In this document: positions 26,761 through 34,982 of the stretch, piece after piece
Numbering within the stretch: the first letter of the stretch is position 1
Layout of the letters: every line of letters starts with the position of its first letter
DNA from: Marinobacter gelidimuriae
Lineage (GTDB): Bacteria > Pseudomonadota > Gammaproteobacteria > Pseudomonadales > Oleiphilaceae
NCBI RefSeq assembly: GCF_000372805.1
Contig: NZ_KB889840.1
Coordinates: 4,055 to 68,054 of the forward strand
Length of the DNA stretch: 64,000 bases
Direction of reading: 5' to 3'
Translations under genes and position numbers: made by a program
Notes under the pieces: model-generated
The model's database searches: none
What the model saw: only the letters and a program-made list of their open reading frames with translations
What the model was told of the DNA's origin: nothing

Positions 26761-29097
26761 ATGCCACAGCAACCACCCGCTACCGATTACCAGCATCAAC
26801 CCCACACTGCCGCAACGGCCCTGGCGAATCCAGCGGCACAAATCCCTCTGCCCGAGTTTCTGACTAATGAGCAACGGGACATTATCAGCGCCGGCTTTGA
26901 ACATGCGGTAATTACCGCGGTCGCCGGCAGTGGCAAAACCACGACCCTGGCCTGGCGTATTCGCTATCTGCTGCACCAGGGGCACGACCCCGCCCGCATG
27001 CTGGTGCTGATGTTCAACCGCAGCGCCAAGATGGATTTCGAACGCAAACTGCAAGCGGTGTGCGGCAATAGCGGCCTGGCGATGCCGGAAATACGCACCT
27101 ATCACGCCATGGGCCTGCGGCTTTACCGGCGCTTTGTGCGGGAGGGCTACCTGCCCAATTTTTCCGCTAACATTCTCAGCGACCAGGAAATTAACTATCA
27201 GGTGTTCCAGCTCAGCCGCCGGCTGGTGCCGGAAGACCTGGCAGACGAGCTGCGGCGGAACAAAAAAGAATTTATAGAAACCGCCATCGGCTTTATTGAC
27301 CGGGTGAAAACCAGCCTTTCGCCTGCGGAAATCGTGTTTGAAGACATGGAGTTCACCGAACGCCAGCGCTACCTGATTGACCTGTTCCACAGTTTCGAGC
27401 AATGGCGCAAAGGCCAGAGCCGTATCAGTTTTGCCGACATGCTGTACGAGCCGGTCATGGCCATTCACCAGAACCCGCCCCTGCAACGGCTGGTGGCCAA
27501 TAAAATGGACCTGATTCTGGTCGACGAGTACCAGGACACCAACGAAATTCAGCACTTGCTGCTGCGCTATGTAGCCGGCGATCGGGCCCGGGTAACCGTG
27601 GTGGGCGACCCGGACCAAACCATTTACGAGTTCCGTGGTGCCAAACCGGAGTTTATTCTGCGCCGCTTCAGCGACGAGTTTGAAAGCCCGCTGGAACAAA
27701 CCCTGAGCTACAGCTTTCGTTATGGCCACCGGGTGGCCTTGCTGGCCAACCATCTGATTCACAACAACAGTGGCCGTAAAGACTTACTGTGCCATGCGCA
27801 TCCGTCTACGCCCGTCACCATTATTACCCTGCACCGCCAAGACAATGACGCCGATACCGTGTTGCAGCTGCTGCAAGCCATGACAGCAGAACAATTAACC
27901 GATACCGCCATCCTGTTCCGGGTATGGAGCCAGAGCGTGGCCATTGAACTGAAACTGCTGGCGCGACAAGTACCCTACCGCATTGATGCCGGCAAAGGTG
28001 CGCTGTTCAGCCGCGAAGTGCAGGCCATGATAGCACTGCTGCAGATAGTAACCGGACAGCTCAAGCAATTACCCGACAGCGACCGCCTGGAGCTGGCGCG
28101 GCAACTGCTGCGGTTTCCCCACGTTGGCCTGAAAGAGCCGGAGTTGGACCAGCTCGCACGCTTTTTAGCCGGTTTTGGCGAAGACTGGGCACAACGCATA
28201 CTGGCGATGGACTTTAACGCCCTGGCTCCCATGGCCGCCCGCAAGCTGCGCAAACTGGCAGAAACACTGAACCAGCTCAGTGGCTATCGCGGCCCGGTGG
28301 CCGGGCTGATCAGCGTATACGCCGACAGCACCGACCTGTACGACGGCATTCGCAGCCTGGCCCTGACCCACGACAACGCGGAGGAGCGAACCAACACCAT
28401 TCACGGCTTTCGCCAATACCTGAAAAGCCTGGATATTAACGCCGAAAAAGCCCTGGCTCATCTGCACACGCTGAAACAACAAGCCGGCGCCCGCCGCAAC
28501 GACGGGCAAGACGCTACGCCCATCGGTGTTCTGTTATCTACTATTCACCGCACCAAAGGTCTGGAGTGGCCGACGGTGATCGTGCCCGGCCTACAGGAAA
28601 AGTACCTGCCTTATAGCCCCCGCGCCGAAGGCAATCTGCGGGCCCACCTGGAAAGCGAACGGCGCTTGTTGTACGTGGCCATTACTCGCAGCAGGCAGCA
28701 GTTGCACTTGATTACGCGCCCTGCAAGCGGCCGCCCTCACCTGGACGGCGAACAGGGCCCCAGCCGCTTTGTTGCAGAGTGTTGTTTTGAGCTATCCGAT
28801 GAACTAGGCGGCGCTTTGCATCAATTAGAAGGCAGCAACGCGATAACCCTGAGCGTCCCGCTAACGGCGATTAGCGAGCGTTACGGTCGCCGCGAAGGCG
28901 TAACCCTGAGCGGCGAAACTAGCCAGGAAGACAATGACCAGCCCTTATGGCAGCGGGAACGGCTGCAACACGCCATATTTGGCGCTGGAACCGTTATTAG
29001 TGAGGATGAAAGAGCCTTTGAAGTTCGATTTGATAACGGCGATACCCTCAATTTCAGCAAGCAAAGCGCCCACCTCTACTTCAGCTCGTTAAACTAA
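26761..29097 (+). CDS. UvrD/Rep-like superfamily 1 helicase
   Basis: 778 residues. Motifs: TAVAGSGKTTTLAWRIR (I), VDEYQDTNEIQHLL (II), GDPDQTIYEFRGAKPEFI (III), LSYSFRYGHRVALLANHLI (IV), TIHRTKGLEWPTVIVPG (V) and YVAITRSRQQLHL (VI). The C-terminal segment (AIFGAGTVISEDE) is a Tudor-like tail as in UvrD. It is distinct from the uvrD at 17147 and its exact role is unknown. Divergent from tmcA; last core gene before the gas-vesicle cluster. Confidence 0.88.
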   Translation: MPQQPPATDYQHQPHTAATALANPAAQIPLPEFLTNEQRDIISAGFEHAVITAVAGSGKTTTLAWRIRYLLHQGHDPARMLVLMFNRSAKMDFERKLQAVCGNSGLAMPEIRTYHAMGLRLYRRFVREGYLPNFSANILSDQEINYQVFQLSRRLVPEDLADELRRNKKEFIETAIGFIDRVKTSLSPAEIVFEDMEFTERQRYLIDLFHSFEQWRKGQSRISFADMLYEPVMAIHQNPPLQRLVANKMDLILVDEYQDTNEIQHLLLRYVAGDRARVTVVGDPDQTIYEFRGAKPEFILRRFSDEFESPLEQTLSYSFRYGHRVALLANHLIHNNSGRKDLLCHAHPSTPVTIITLHRQDNDADTVLQLLQAMTAEQLTDTAILFRVWSQSVAIELKLLARQVPYRIDAGKGALFSREVQAMIALLQIVTGQLKQLPDSDRLELARQLLRFPHVGLKEPELDQLARFLAGFGEDWAQRILAMDFNALAPMAARKLRKLAETLNQLSGYRGPVAGLISVYADSTDLYDGIRSLALTHDNAEERTNTIHGFRQYLKSLDINAEKALAHLHTLKQQAGARRNDGQDATPIGVLLSTIHRTKGLEWPTVIVPGLQEKYLPYSPRAEGNLRAHLESERRLLYVAITRSRQQLHLITRPASGRPHLDGEQGPSRFVAECCFELSDELGGALHQLEGSNAITLSVPLTAISERYGRREGVTLSGETSQEDNDQPLWQRERLQHAIFGAGTVISEDERAFEVRFDNGDTLNFSKQSAHLYFSSLN

Positions 29098-29181
29098 CAC
29101 GAGTTCAGGTGCCAAAATTCGTAGATTTCCTGAAACTTAATAATCGAAATGGAGAGCGTTTATGAAATTGTTGCGCCCGGA

Positions 29182-29619
29182 TCAAGAGCATTCTGGGGTT
29201 CCAGCGCTCGAAATCGCATCTCGGATAATAAGAAGAAGAGCATTATGAACAATCGGTTTCGTAGCAAAAGCGGCAAAGAGTCCTGAACTCAAAACCTCAC
29301 TAACGACCGCATCATCGTCATAGAAATAGCCGGAGACAAGAATCAACGGCGATTGACAGGGTGTTTCAATCCGAATTCGTTGTGCCAGATTAATCCCGTC
29401 AATGTCGGGGAGTTTGGCATCCACCAAGACGATGCTAAATTTCGATGCCTTCAGACTCTTTAGCGCCTCAACACCGGATGATGCGCTCGCAACCGTGAAT
29501 CCATTGCTTTCCAAGAGGTGCCGCAGGGACCAACGCACACCGGGCTCGTCATCGATGATCAATACGGTGTGACGCTGCGCTGGGGCCTGTCGCAATGGAG
29601 CCGGGTCTCTACTCATCAT
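29182..29619 (-). CDS. Single-domain response regulator (receiver only)
   Basis: 145 residues consisting of one CheY-like receiver: acidic pocket LIIDDEPGVRWS, phospho-acceptor aspartate in VLVDAKLPDIDG, and the conserved lysine in FATKPI. No output domain follows. It overlaps the kinase stop by 4 bp (29616-29619), so the two are translated together. It could be a phosphate relay or sink between the kinase and the NtrC-type activator at the other end of the cluster; that link is inference. Confidence 0.9.
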   Translation of the reverse strand: MMSRDPAPLRQAPAQRHTVLIIDDEPGVRWSLRHLLESNGFTVASASSGVEALKSLKASKFSIVLVDAKLPDIDGINLAQRIRIETPCQSPLILVSGYFYDDDAVVSEVLSSGLFAAFATKPIVHNALLLIIRDAISSAGTPECS

Positions 29620-31103
29620 TGAGCCCGCGCTACCCTTGCCGGCAGATCAATCGTGAAGATACTTCCCTTCCCGACCTCGCTATCCACATCGATGAGGCCC
29701 TCGTGCTGGCTAATGATGGTGTGACAGATCGACAGTCCCAGCCCAGTCCCACTGCCAGCAGCGTTGGTGGTGAAGAAGGGGTCAAATATTTTGGCCCTAT
29801 TGGCCGCGGCAATGCCACAACCTGTGTCGCGAACAACAATAACTGCCCGTCCACCCTCATGGCTGATGGCAATCTTGAGCTCACCCCCTTCGGGCATGGC
29901 GGCATAGGCGTTAAAAATCAGATTCATTAACACCTGCTGGAGCTGGTTCCAGTTGCCGTTGATGAGAACGCTGTCTGCAGGATAGTTCTCCGTCACAGTG
30001 ACCTTTTGCAGCGCCCCCTGATTGCTAAGGATACGGGCGGTCTCGCGTACGACGGGCACGAGGTCGATGATCTTCATGTTGCCGGCCTCCGACGGCCTGG
30101 AAAAGCGCAGAAGGTTTTCAATAATGCCGGACGCCCGCTCTATGCCGGCGAGAATCTTTTGCACGCATTCTGCGTGGAATGCGGGGTCCGGGGCACCCTC
30201 ATTCAGAAATTGTGCGGCCGAATAGCTGACGGACAGAGGGTTGCGCAGTTCATGCGCGATTCCTCCGGCCATGACCCCCAGCGCGGCCAGTTTCACGTTC
30301 TGAGCTAGTTGCGCTTCGAACGCATGCCGCTCAGTCAGATCACGGCCGACTGCCACCAGAGCGCTCACTTTCCCGGATTCGTCGCGCATGTAAGAGAATG
30401 CCCACGCCACCGGAATCAGTGCCCCTGAACTAGCGACGAGACGCAACTCCCTCGGGCGTACCGATTTCCCTCGAGCCACCTGCTGAATCATTGACTTCAT
30501 GTCTTCCTGATCACTGTGTTCGCACAGATTGCACATAGCGCGACCCTGCACGTCTCTGGATGAAAAGCCGGTGACTCGCTCCGCAGCGGGGTTCCAGGTG
30601 ACGATGCAGCCTTCGGCATCGGCAGACACCAGGAGATCGTTGGCGTATTCGACCACGTTCGCCAGACGCATTTGAACCAGATGAGCCTGCTCCACCAGGC
30701 GCACCTTTTCTGTAATATCGTCCATCAGGATCATGGCGCACTCAACCCGACCTGCGGCCTTGACGGGAACCACCGTGTAGTAGTAGATGCGGGCTGGAAT
30801 TCCCGGAGCGCGATAGGTAATCTGCTCTCCACGCAACAACTCGCCTTGCTCAAACACTCGCCGAACTTTGGCTTCTATTTTAGTGAATTCCAGAATGGGC
30901 GTCGGGAAGACCTCGTTCATGGGTGCGCCTATCGTCGAACGCGCTTTGCGGCGGCCCTTCTCGAGGAAATTCCGGTTCGCCGAAATGACCCGCAGCGACC
31001 GGTCCACCAGCAGCACTGAGGACGGGATACTCTCAAGCAGCATGTCGTAGAGTTGTTCTTGCCATTTTTCCGATGGCGATAAAGTATTCGACCCGATGCT
31101 CAT
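29616..31103 (-). CDS. PAS-domain sensor histidine kinase
   Basis: 495 residues from the ATG at 31103 (MSIGSNTLSP, with AAGG upstream). The open frame extends 25 codons further, but that part is the decayed end of a gvpF-like gene. Two PAS domains (about 20-130 and 140-260) are followed by HisKA with phospho-histidine in GGIAHELRNPLS (H284) and a HATPase domain (NLIFNAYAAMPEGG, VRDTGCGIA, GTGLGLSICH). There is no membrane segment, so it probably senses a cytoplasmic or redox signal. NtrB-like architecture suits a sigma54 activator partner. Confidence 0.88.
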   Translation of the reverse strand: MSIGSNTLSPSEKWQEQLYDMLLESIPSSVLLVDRSLRVISANRNFLEKGRRKARSTIGAPMNEVFPTPILEFTKIEAKVRRVFEQGELLRGEQITYRAPGIPARIYYYTVVPVKAAGRVECAMILMDDITEKVRLVEQAHLVQMRLANVVEYANDLLVSADAEGCIVTWNPAAERVTGFSSRDVQGRAMCNLCEHSDQEDMKSMIQQVARGKSVRPRELRLVASSGALIPVAWAFSYMRDESGKVSALVAVGRDLTERHAFEAQLAQNVKLAALGVMAGGIAHELRNPLSVSYSAAQFLNEGAPDPAFHAECVQKILAGIERASGIIENLLRFSRPSEAGNMKIIDLVPVVRETARILSNQGALQKVTVTENYPADSVLINGNWNQLQQVLMNLIFNAYAAMPEGGELKIAISHEGGRAVIVVRDTGCGIAAANRAKIFDPFFTTNAAGSGTGLGLSICHTIISQHEGLIDVDSEVGKGSIFTIDLPARVARAQ

Positions 31104-31136
31104 TCTTCTGCCTTGCATAACCTGCATAACCTGCAT

Positions 31137-31227
31137 ATTGATAGGGTAATAATAGTCATTATAAGGGTCACGGGCCATTCAGTTCCAGTTTAAACGCGAA
31201 TTCACCTAGTAAACCCAGTAAACTCAT
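31137..31227 (-). pseudogene. Relic of a gvpF/gvpL 3' end plus leader
   Basis: On the minus strand, after an ATG at 31227, the frame reads GEFAFKLELNGP and then stops. Intact GvpF/L proteins here end with ...LELKGPWPPYNF (34 kb copy). The bases after it still match that copy (ATAAGGG..CACGGGCC and the AT-rich stretch TAGGGTAATAATAGTCAT), with small deletions, including about 43 bp missing between them. The kinase leader is thus a decayed copy of the gvpF end and intergenic DNA at 34130-34240. A 9-bp unit (CATAACCTG) is repeated at about 31115-31137. Confidence 0.65.
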
Positions 31228-31240
31228 CTGTCTGCTTTTT

Positions 31241-33037
31241 TTATTCCGCTTGCCCTTCGTGTCTGAGAACTTGCGCAGCCTCCACGAGAGCTTCAGTGCG
31301 CGTACGAATTTCACGTACATCGACTCCTTCGATTACTTGGCGCAGATCCGCGATTCGCTCTGTGATCATCGAAGCCTCGGACGCCTTAATCTGGGTGTAA
31401 AACGTATTAAGCGAGAGTTCGATTTCGGCAGCAAGGACTTCGGCATGATTGCGCACGTCCGCGAGTTCGCGCAATCGGTGTGCCGCCTCGGCATACGCCT
31501 TGGCGCTCTTTACCATACGGCTTATTTCATCTTCCGTAAGGCCAGATCCGCCTTCGATTCGAATCTGCTGCTCGTTGCCGGAGACTATGTCTTGCGCCTC
31601 CACACGGATGATTCCGTTTGCATCGATGTCGAAGGTGACATCGATCTCAAGCAGGCCGCGTCGTACTAGCGGGAGGTCGACAAGCAGGAACGTGCCTAGC
31701 GATTTATTGAAGGCAGCCATCTCCGACTCGCCCTGGAGGACGTGAATCTCCACCAAGCACTGATTGTCCTCGGCAGTCGTGAAGGTCTGTGTCTTGCGGG
31801 TCGGGATACTGGTATTTCGCTCGATCAGTCTTGTGAAAACGCCACCCTTGGTCTCTATACCCAGCGAAAGCGAGGTGACATCAAGTAGCAGAACATCTTT
31901 GACTTCACCAAGGAGAACGCCCGCCTGAATCGCGGCACCCATGGCGACAACCTCGTCCGGGTTGATGCTCTTGTGCGGTTCTTTTCCGGTTAATTCCCTG
32001 ATTTTGTCTTGAATTGCTGGCATGCGGGTCATGCCGCCGACGAGTACGACTTGATCGATCTCGCGTGCTTCTATTCCCGCGTCGGCGAGCGCTTGCATGA
32101 TGGGATTCGTAGTACGGGCGATCAGCGAGGCACTTAGTCCGTTCAACTGCACACGCGTGAGTTCGAGGCTGATATGTTTCGGGCCTGCTGGCGTGGCAGT
32201 GATGAACGGCAGATTAACCTGAGTCGCTGGCATTGTTGAGAGCTCAATTTTGGCCTTTTCAGCCGCCGCATAAAGGCGCAACAAGGCTATCGGGTCGACA
32301 GATGAATCAATCCCATGTTCTCGATTGAACTCCTCGAGCAGCCAATCGACAATAGCCTTGTCAAAGTTGTCGCCGCCCAGATGGTTGTCGCCGTTCGTAG
32401 CTTTCACCTCGAACAGTCCCCCGCCAAGGCCGAGGATCGAGACGTCGAATGTGCCTCCACCGAGATCGAAAACCAGAACTGTCTGGTCATCCGCATTGTC
32501 CAGCCCGTAGGCGAGCGAGGCAGCGGTCGGCTCGTTGATGATGCGCAACACATTGAGCCCAGCGATTCTGCCGGCATCCCTGGTTGCCTTGCGCTGGGCA
32601 TCGTTAAAGAAAGCCGGGACAGTGATGATAGCTTCAGTCACGGACTCACCGAGATAATCCTCGGCATCAGCTTTCAATTTCTGGAGGATCATCGCACTGA
32701 TCTCTTGAGGGGTGTACAGCGTACCCTCAACGGTGACATTGACATCGCCGCTTTCACCCTTTTCGACAGGGTAGGCAGCGATTGTCATCTCCTCGGAAAC
32801 CTCTTCCCACTGACGCCCCATGAATCGCTTGATTGAGGAGAGGGTTCCCTGTGGATTCCCGGGTTGTTGCTGCTTGGCAGCCGTGCCTATGAGCCGTTGC
32901 CCTGCTTGGGTGAATGCGACCACGGATGGCGTCGTGCGCTCACCCTCTGCGTTCGGGATAATGACAGGCTTGCCGTGGACTAGCACCGCCATGCAGCTAT
33001 TCGTAGTACCCAAATCGATGCCGATAGTCTTGCTCAT
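31241..33037 (-). CDS. Hsp70 (DnaK-like) chaperone of the gas-vesicle cluster
   Basis: 598 residues. The nucleotide-binding domain has [26 protein letters not shown] and [11 protein letters not shown]. The substrate-binding domain has [17 protein letters not shown] and the lid is short. It lacks the last 40 or so residues and the acidic tail of standard DnaK, and has diverged in the linker region, so it is probably a specialised paralogue. It follows the gvpF-J-domain fusion by 9 bp. J domain and Hsp70 are natural partners, which suggests folding or delivery of gas-vesicle proteins. Confidence 0.9.
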   Translation of the reverse strand: MSKTIGIDLGTTNSCMAVLVHGKPVIIPNAEGERTTPSVVAFTQAGQRLIGTAAKQQQPGNPQGTLSSIKRFMGRQWEEVSEEMTIAAYPVEKGESGDVNVTVEGTLYTPQEISAMILQKLKADAEDYLGESVTEAIITVPAFFNDAQRKATRDAGRIAGLNVLRIINEPTAASLAYGLDNADDQTVLVFDLGGGTFDVSILGLGGGLFEVKATNGDNHLGGDNFDKAIVDWLLEEFNREHGIDSSVDPIALLRLYAAAEKAKIELSTMPATQVNLPFITATPAGPKHISLELTRVQLNGLSASLIARTTNPIMQALADAGIEAREIDQVVLVGGMTRMPAIQDKIRELTGKEPHKSINPDEVVAMGAAIQAGVLLGEVKDVLLLDVTSLSLGIETKGGVFTRLIERNTSIPTRKTQTFTTAEDNQCLVEIHVLQGESEMAAFNKSLGTFLLVDLPLVRRGLLEIDVTFDIDANGIIRVEAQDIVSGNEQQIRIEGGSGLTEDEISRMVKSAKAYAEAAHRLRELADVRNHAEVLAAEIELSLNTFYTQIKASEASMITERIADLRQVIEGVDVREIRTRTEALVEAAQVLRHEGQAE

Positions 33038-33046
33038 GTGGGATCT

Positions 33047-34120
33047 TTAGCCTTTCACTCGAGCCAATACCGCACCCTTGTCGTCAACGATAAAAGCTTG
33101 CTCGACCGCCTCCTTCGAGAAGCAAAACCTATCGGACTTTCCCTGTTCCTCAAATCCGGGGAGACTCTGACAATACGCCCTGACAATCTCGTAAGCTGCG
33201 ACCACGTCTTTGGTGCGTTTCGCCGCTTGCGGATCATCAGGGTTTTTATCTGGATGATGGGTTATAATTAATTGTCGATAGGCGGATTTTATACTTTCCC
33301 AAGAAGCCTTCTCAGGTAATTGCAATAGTTTTCGTGACTTGTCCACCAGCGCAAAGTTTCCCTGATTCAGCTCGATATTAACGAAACTGTATGCTGGCAG
33401 GGGTCCTATATAACGAAATGTTAGAGCCTCTTCAAACTCTGTTGCCACTACATTCACCGCGTCGTCAAACTGGTGTTCCTTGTCCTTGTCAACCAGATAA
33501 TTTCGGTTCAGGATCATTGCCTCTGTTTTGAGGGGGGCGTCCGAGTAGTCTTTTGAAAGCGGGGAGAGATTGTCATGAATCGCGGCAAGAATTTTTCCTT
33601 TTTTGATCTCGGCCGCTTCAAACAGTAGCTTACCTGTCTGTACCTGGTCTGCACCCGCCAATCCGGGGTTATCCTTGAGGATCTCTTGAAGTATCTTCGG
33701 CAATTCCCACGAGGTTTGGATCACCAGTTCCATCGTCCCTTGCAGTTTGTCAAGGTAGGTTCTCAATTGGATATAGGCCTGCTCCAGAACCCTTGCAACC
33801 TCTTGATCATTTTTTGCCGTAAAGCCAAATTTTAGCGGTAGCATTCCATTACTGCCGGTCTGTTCGAAGACAAACAAATTCACCTGTTGATACTTTAGCA
33901 GACATGCCTTATGGCTATCTGCCTGTTGTTCGGTCGATATTTCACCAGGCAAACCAAGGTCGAACTGGTCAACATCAATGGTACTCACCACAGCCGTAAT
34001 ATCTCGATAGCTGACCATTTCGAGGGGCGCAGCATCAATCCCCCCTCCTTGGTAGGCAGCCAAATCCGGCGTGCCTGACCGGTTATCGATGGTTGCGTAA
34101 ATAAAGCGTTTTATTTGCAT
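33047..34120 (-). CDS. gvpF3: GvpF/L protein fused to a C-terminal J domain
   Basis: 357 residues. Residues 1-255 match GvpF/L: the opening RFIYATIDNRSG, LPLKFGF in the middle and LTFRYIGPLPAYSFVNIEL at the end of the domain. Residues about 260-318 form a J domain, with helix II (SWESIKSAYRQLIITHHPDKN, including HPD at 289-291) and helix III (AAKRTKDVVAAYEIVRAYC). A short tail of about 40 residues follows. It can therefore stimulate an Hsp70, and a dedicated Hsp70 gene is next. GvpF is a minor structural or nucleation protein that binds GvpA. The fusion is the most telling gene in the cluster. Confidence 0.9.
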   Translation of the reverse strand: MQIKRFIYATIDNRSGTPDLAAYQGGGIDAAPLEMVSYRDITAVVSTIDVDQFDLGLPGEISTEQQADSHKACLLKYQQVNLFVFEQTGSNGMLPLKFGFTAKNDQEVARVLEQAYIQLRTYLDKLQGTMELVIQTSWELPKILQEILKDNPGLAGADQVQTGKLLFEAAEIKKGKILAAIHDNLSPLSKDYSDAPLKTEAMILNRNYLVDKDKEHQFDDAVNVVATEFEEALTFRYIGPLPAYSFVNIELNQGNFALVDKSRKLLQLPEKASWESIKSAYRQLIITHHPDKNPDDPQAAKRTKDVVAAYEIVRAYCQSLPGFEEQGKSDRFCFSKEAVEQAFIVDDKGAVLARVKG

Positions 34121-34175
34121 ATGTTCATCCCTCTGCCTTGCATATTGATAGGGTAATAATAGTCATCATTGCAAA

Positions 34176-34982
34176 TTAGGTCTCTACCCGCAGATCTGGA
34201 CAAAAATTATAAGGGGGCCACGGGCCTTTCAGTTCCAGTGTCAAGCCGTCCTCGCGCCCGGCTTCCTGCAACGCAGAGAGCGCCGCACGAAAGGCGGGCA
34301 AGGCCGGGTCGGACAGCAGGAAACTGCCGTTGAAAACCATGCTCTCCGGGCGTTCGGACGCCTCGCTGGAAAGAAGCCGCAATTCAGCGTTTTCCACAGC
34401 ATGGGCCGAAAGCACATCGCCCATATTGCGAGTTTGATCCGTCACCCACACCCGTAATGCCGCATCGAGCATGACATCGACCTGCTTCTGCTGCAGATAC
34501 CGCGCACCCGGCGCTGAAGACATTTTTGCAATCCGGTCCTGGATAGCTGGATTCTCCGCGCTCACGCTAGATCGAGCGCGCTCATCGTCCAGATAAGCCT
34601 TGACGCTCCATTCCGATTTGTCGCGCAGCTTTTCAAGAAACACGGCAATACGCTCACGATGCTGGGTCAGGAGTCGGGTCAAGCTCTCCGCCGAGTCAAA
34701 GATCGTGCCGAATTTAACCGGCAGAACTGATGAGACGGCCATGATTTTTTCCACGAGCGCGGCATGACGATAGGCCCGTGGCCCCACCCATTCCATGGAC
34801 TGAAGGTTCTGCTCATTAAATTCACCGGCATCGATTTCTCCGATCACGGCTACGACGCCGTCTCGTTCCAGCGTCAACAGGGGAAAGTGTTCATCAATTC
34901 CTGCACCTTCCTGTTGAGACAGTTGTTTCACCATAGCGACACAAGCCGGGCCGGCCAGACAGTATAGATAGATCGAGTTCAT
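34176..34982 (-). CDS. gvpF2: Gas vesicle protein GvpF/GvpL
   Basis: 268 residues with the GvpF/L pattern: MNSIYLYCLAGP at the start, VLPVKFGTIFDS near 85, LRDKSEWSVKAYLD near 120 and the C-terminal signature LELKGPWPPYNF. GvpF/L proteins have a ferredoxin-like N-domain and contact GvpA at the start of vesicle growth. Its ATG overlaps the stop of the Cdc48-like gene by 4 bp. One of three gvpF/L genes in the cluster. Confidence 0.92.
   Translation of the reverse strand: MNSIYLYCLAGPACVAMVKQLSQQEGAGIDEHFPLLTLERDGVVAVIGEIDAGEFNEQNLQSMEWVGPRAYRHAALVEKIMAVSSVLPVKFGTIFDSAESLTRLLTQHRERIAVFLEKLRDKSEWSVKAYLDDERARSSVSAENPAIQDRIAKMSSAPGARYLQQKQVDVMLDAALRVWVTDQTRNMGDVLSAHAVENAELRLLSSEASERPESMVFNGSFLLSDPALPAFRAALSALQEAGREDGLTLELKGPWPPYNFCPDLRVET

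Noticed and set aside
26611..27762. 383-residue minus-strand frame opposite the second helicase
   Set aside because: A shadow of a GC-rich gene. The plus-strand helicase has all its motifs, and this frame has none.
31103..31178. Longer kinase with 25 extra N-terminal residues
   Set aside because: The extra part is the decayed gvpF end and its spacer. The ATG at 31103 has a better ribosome site.
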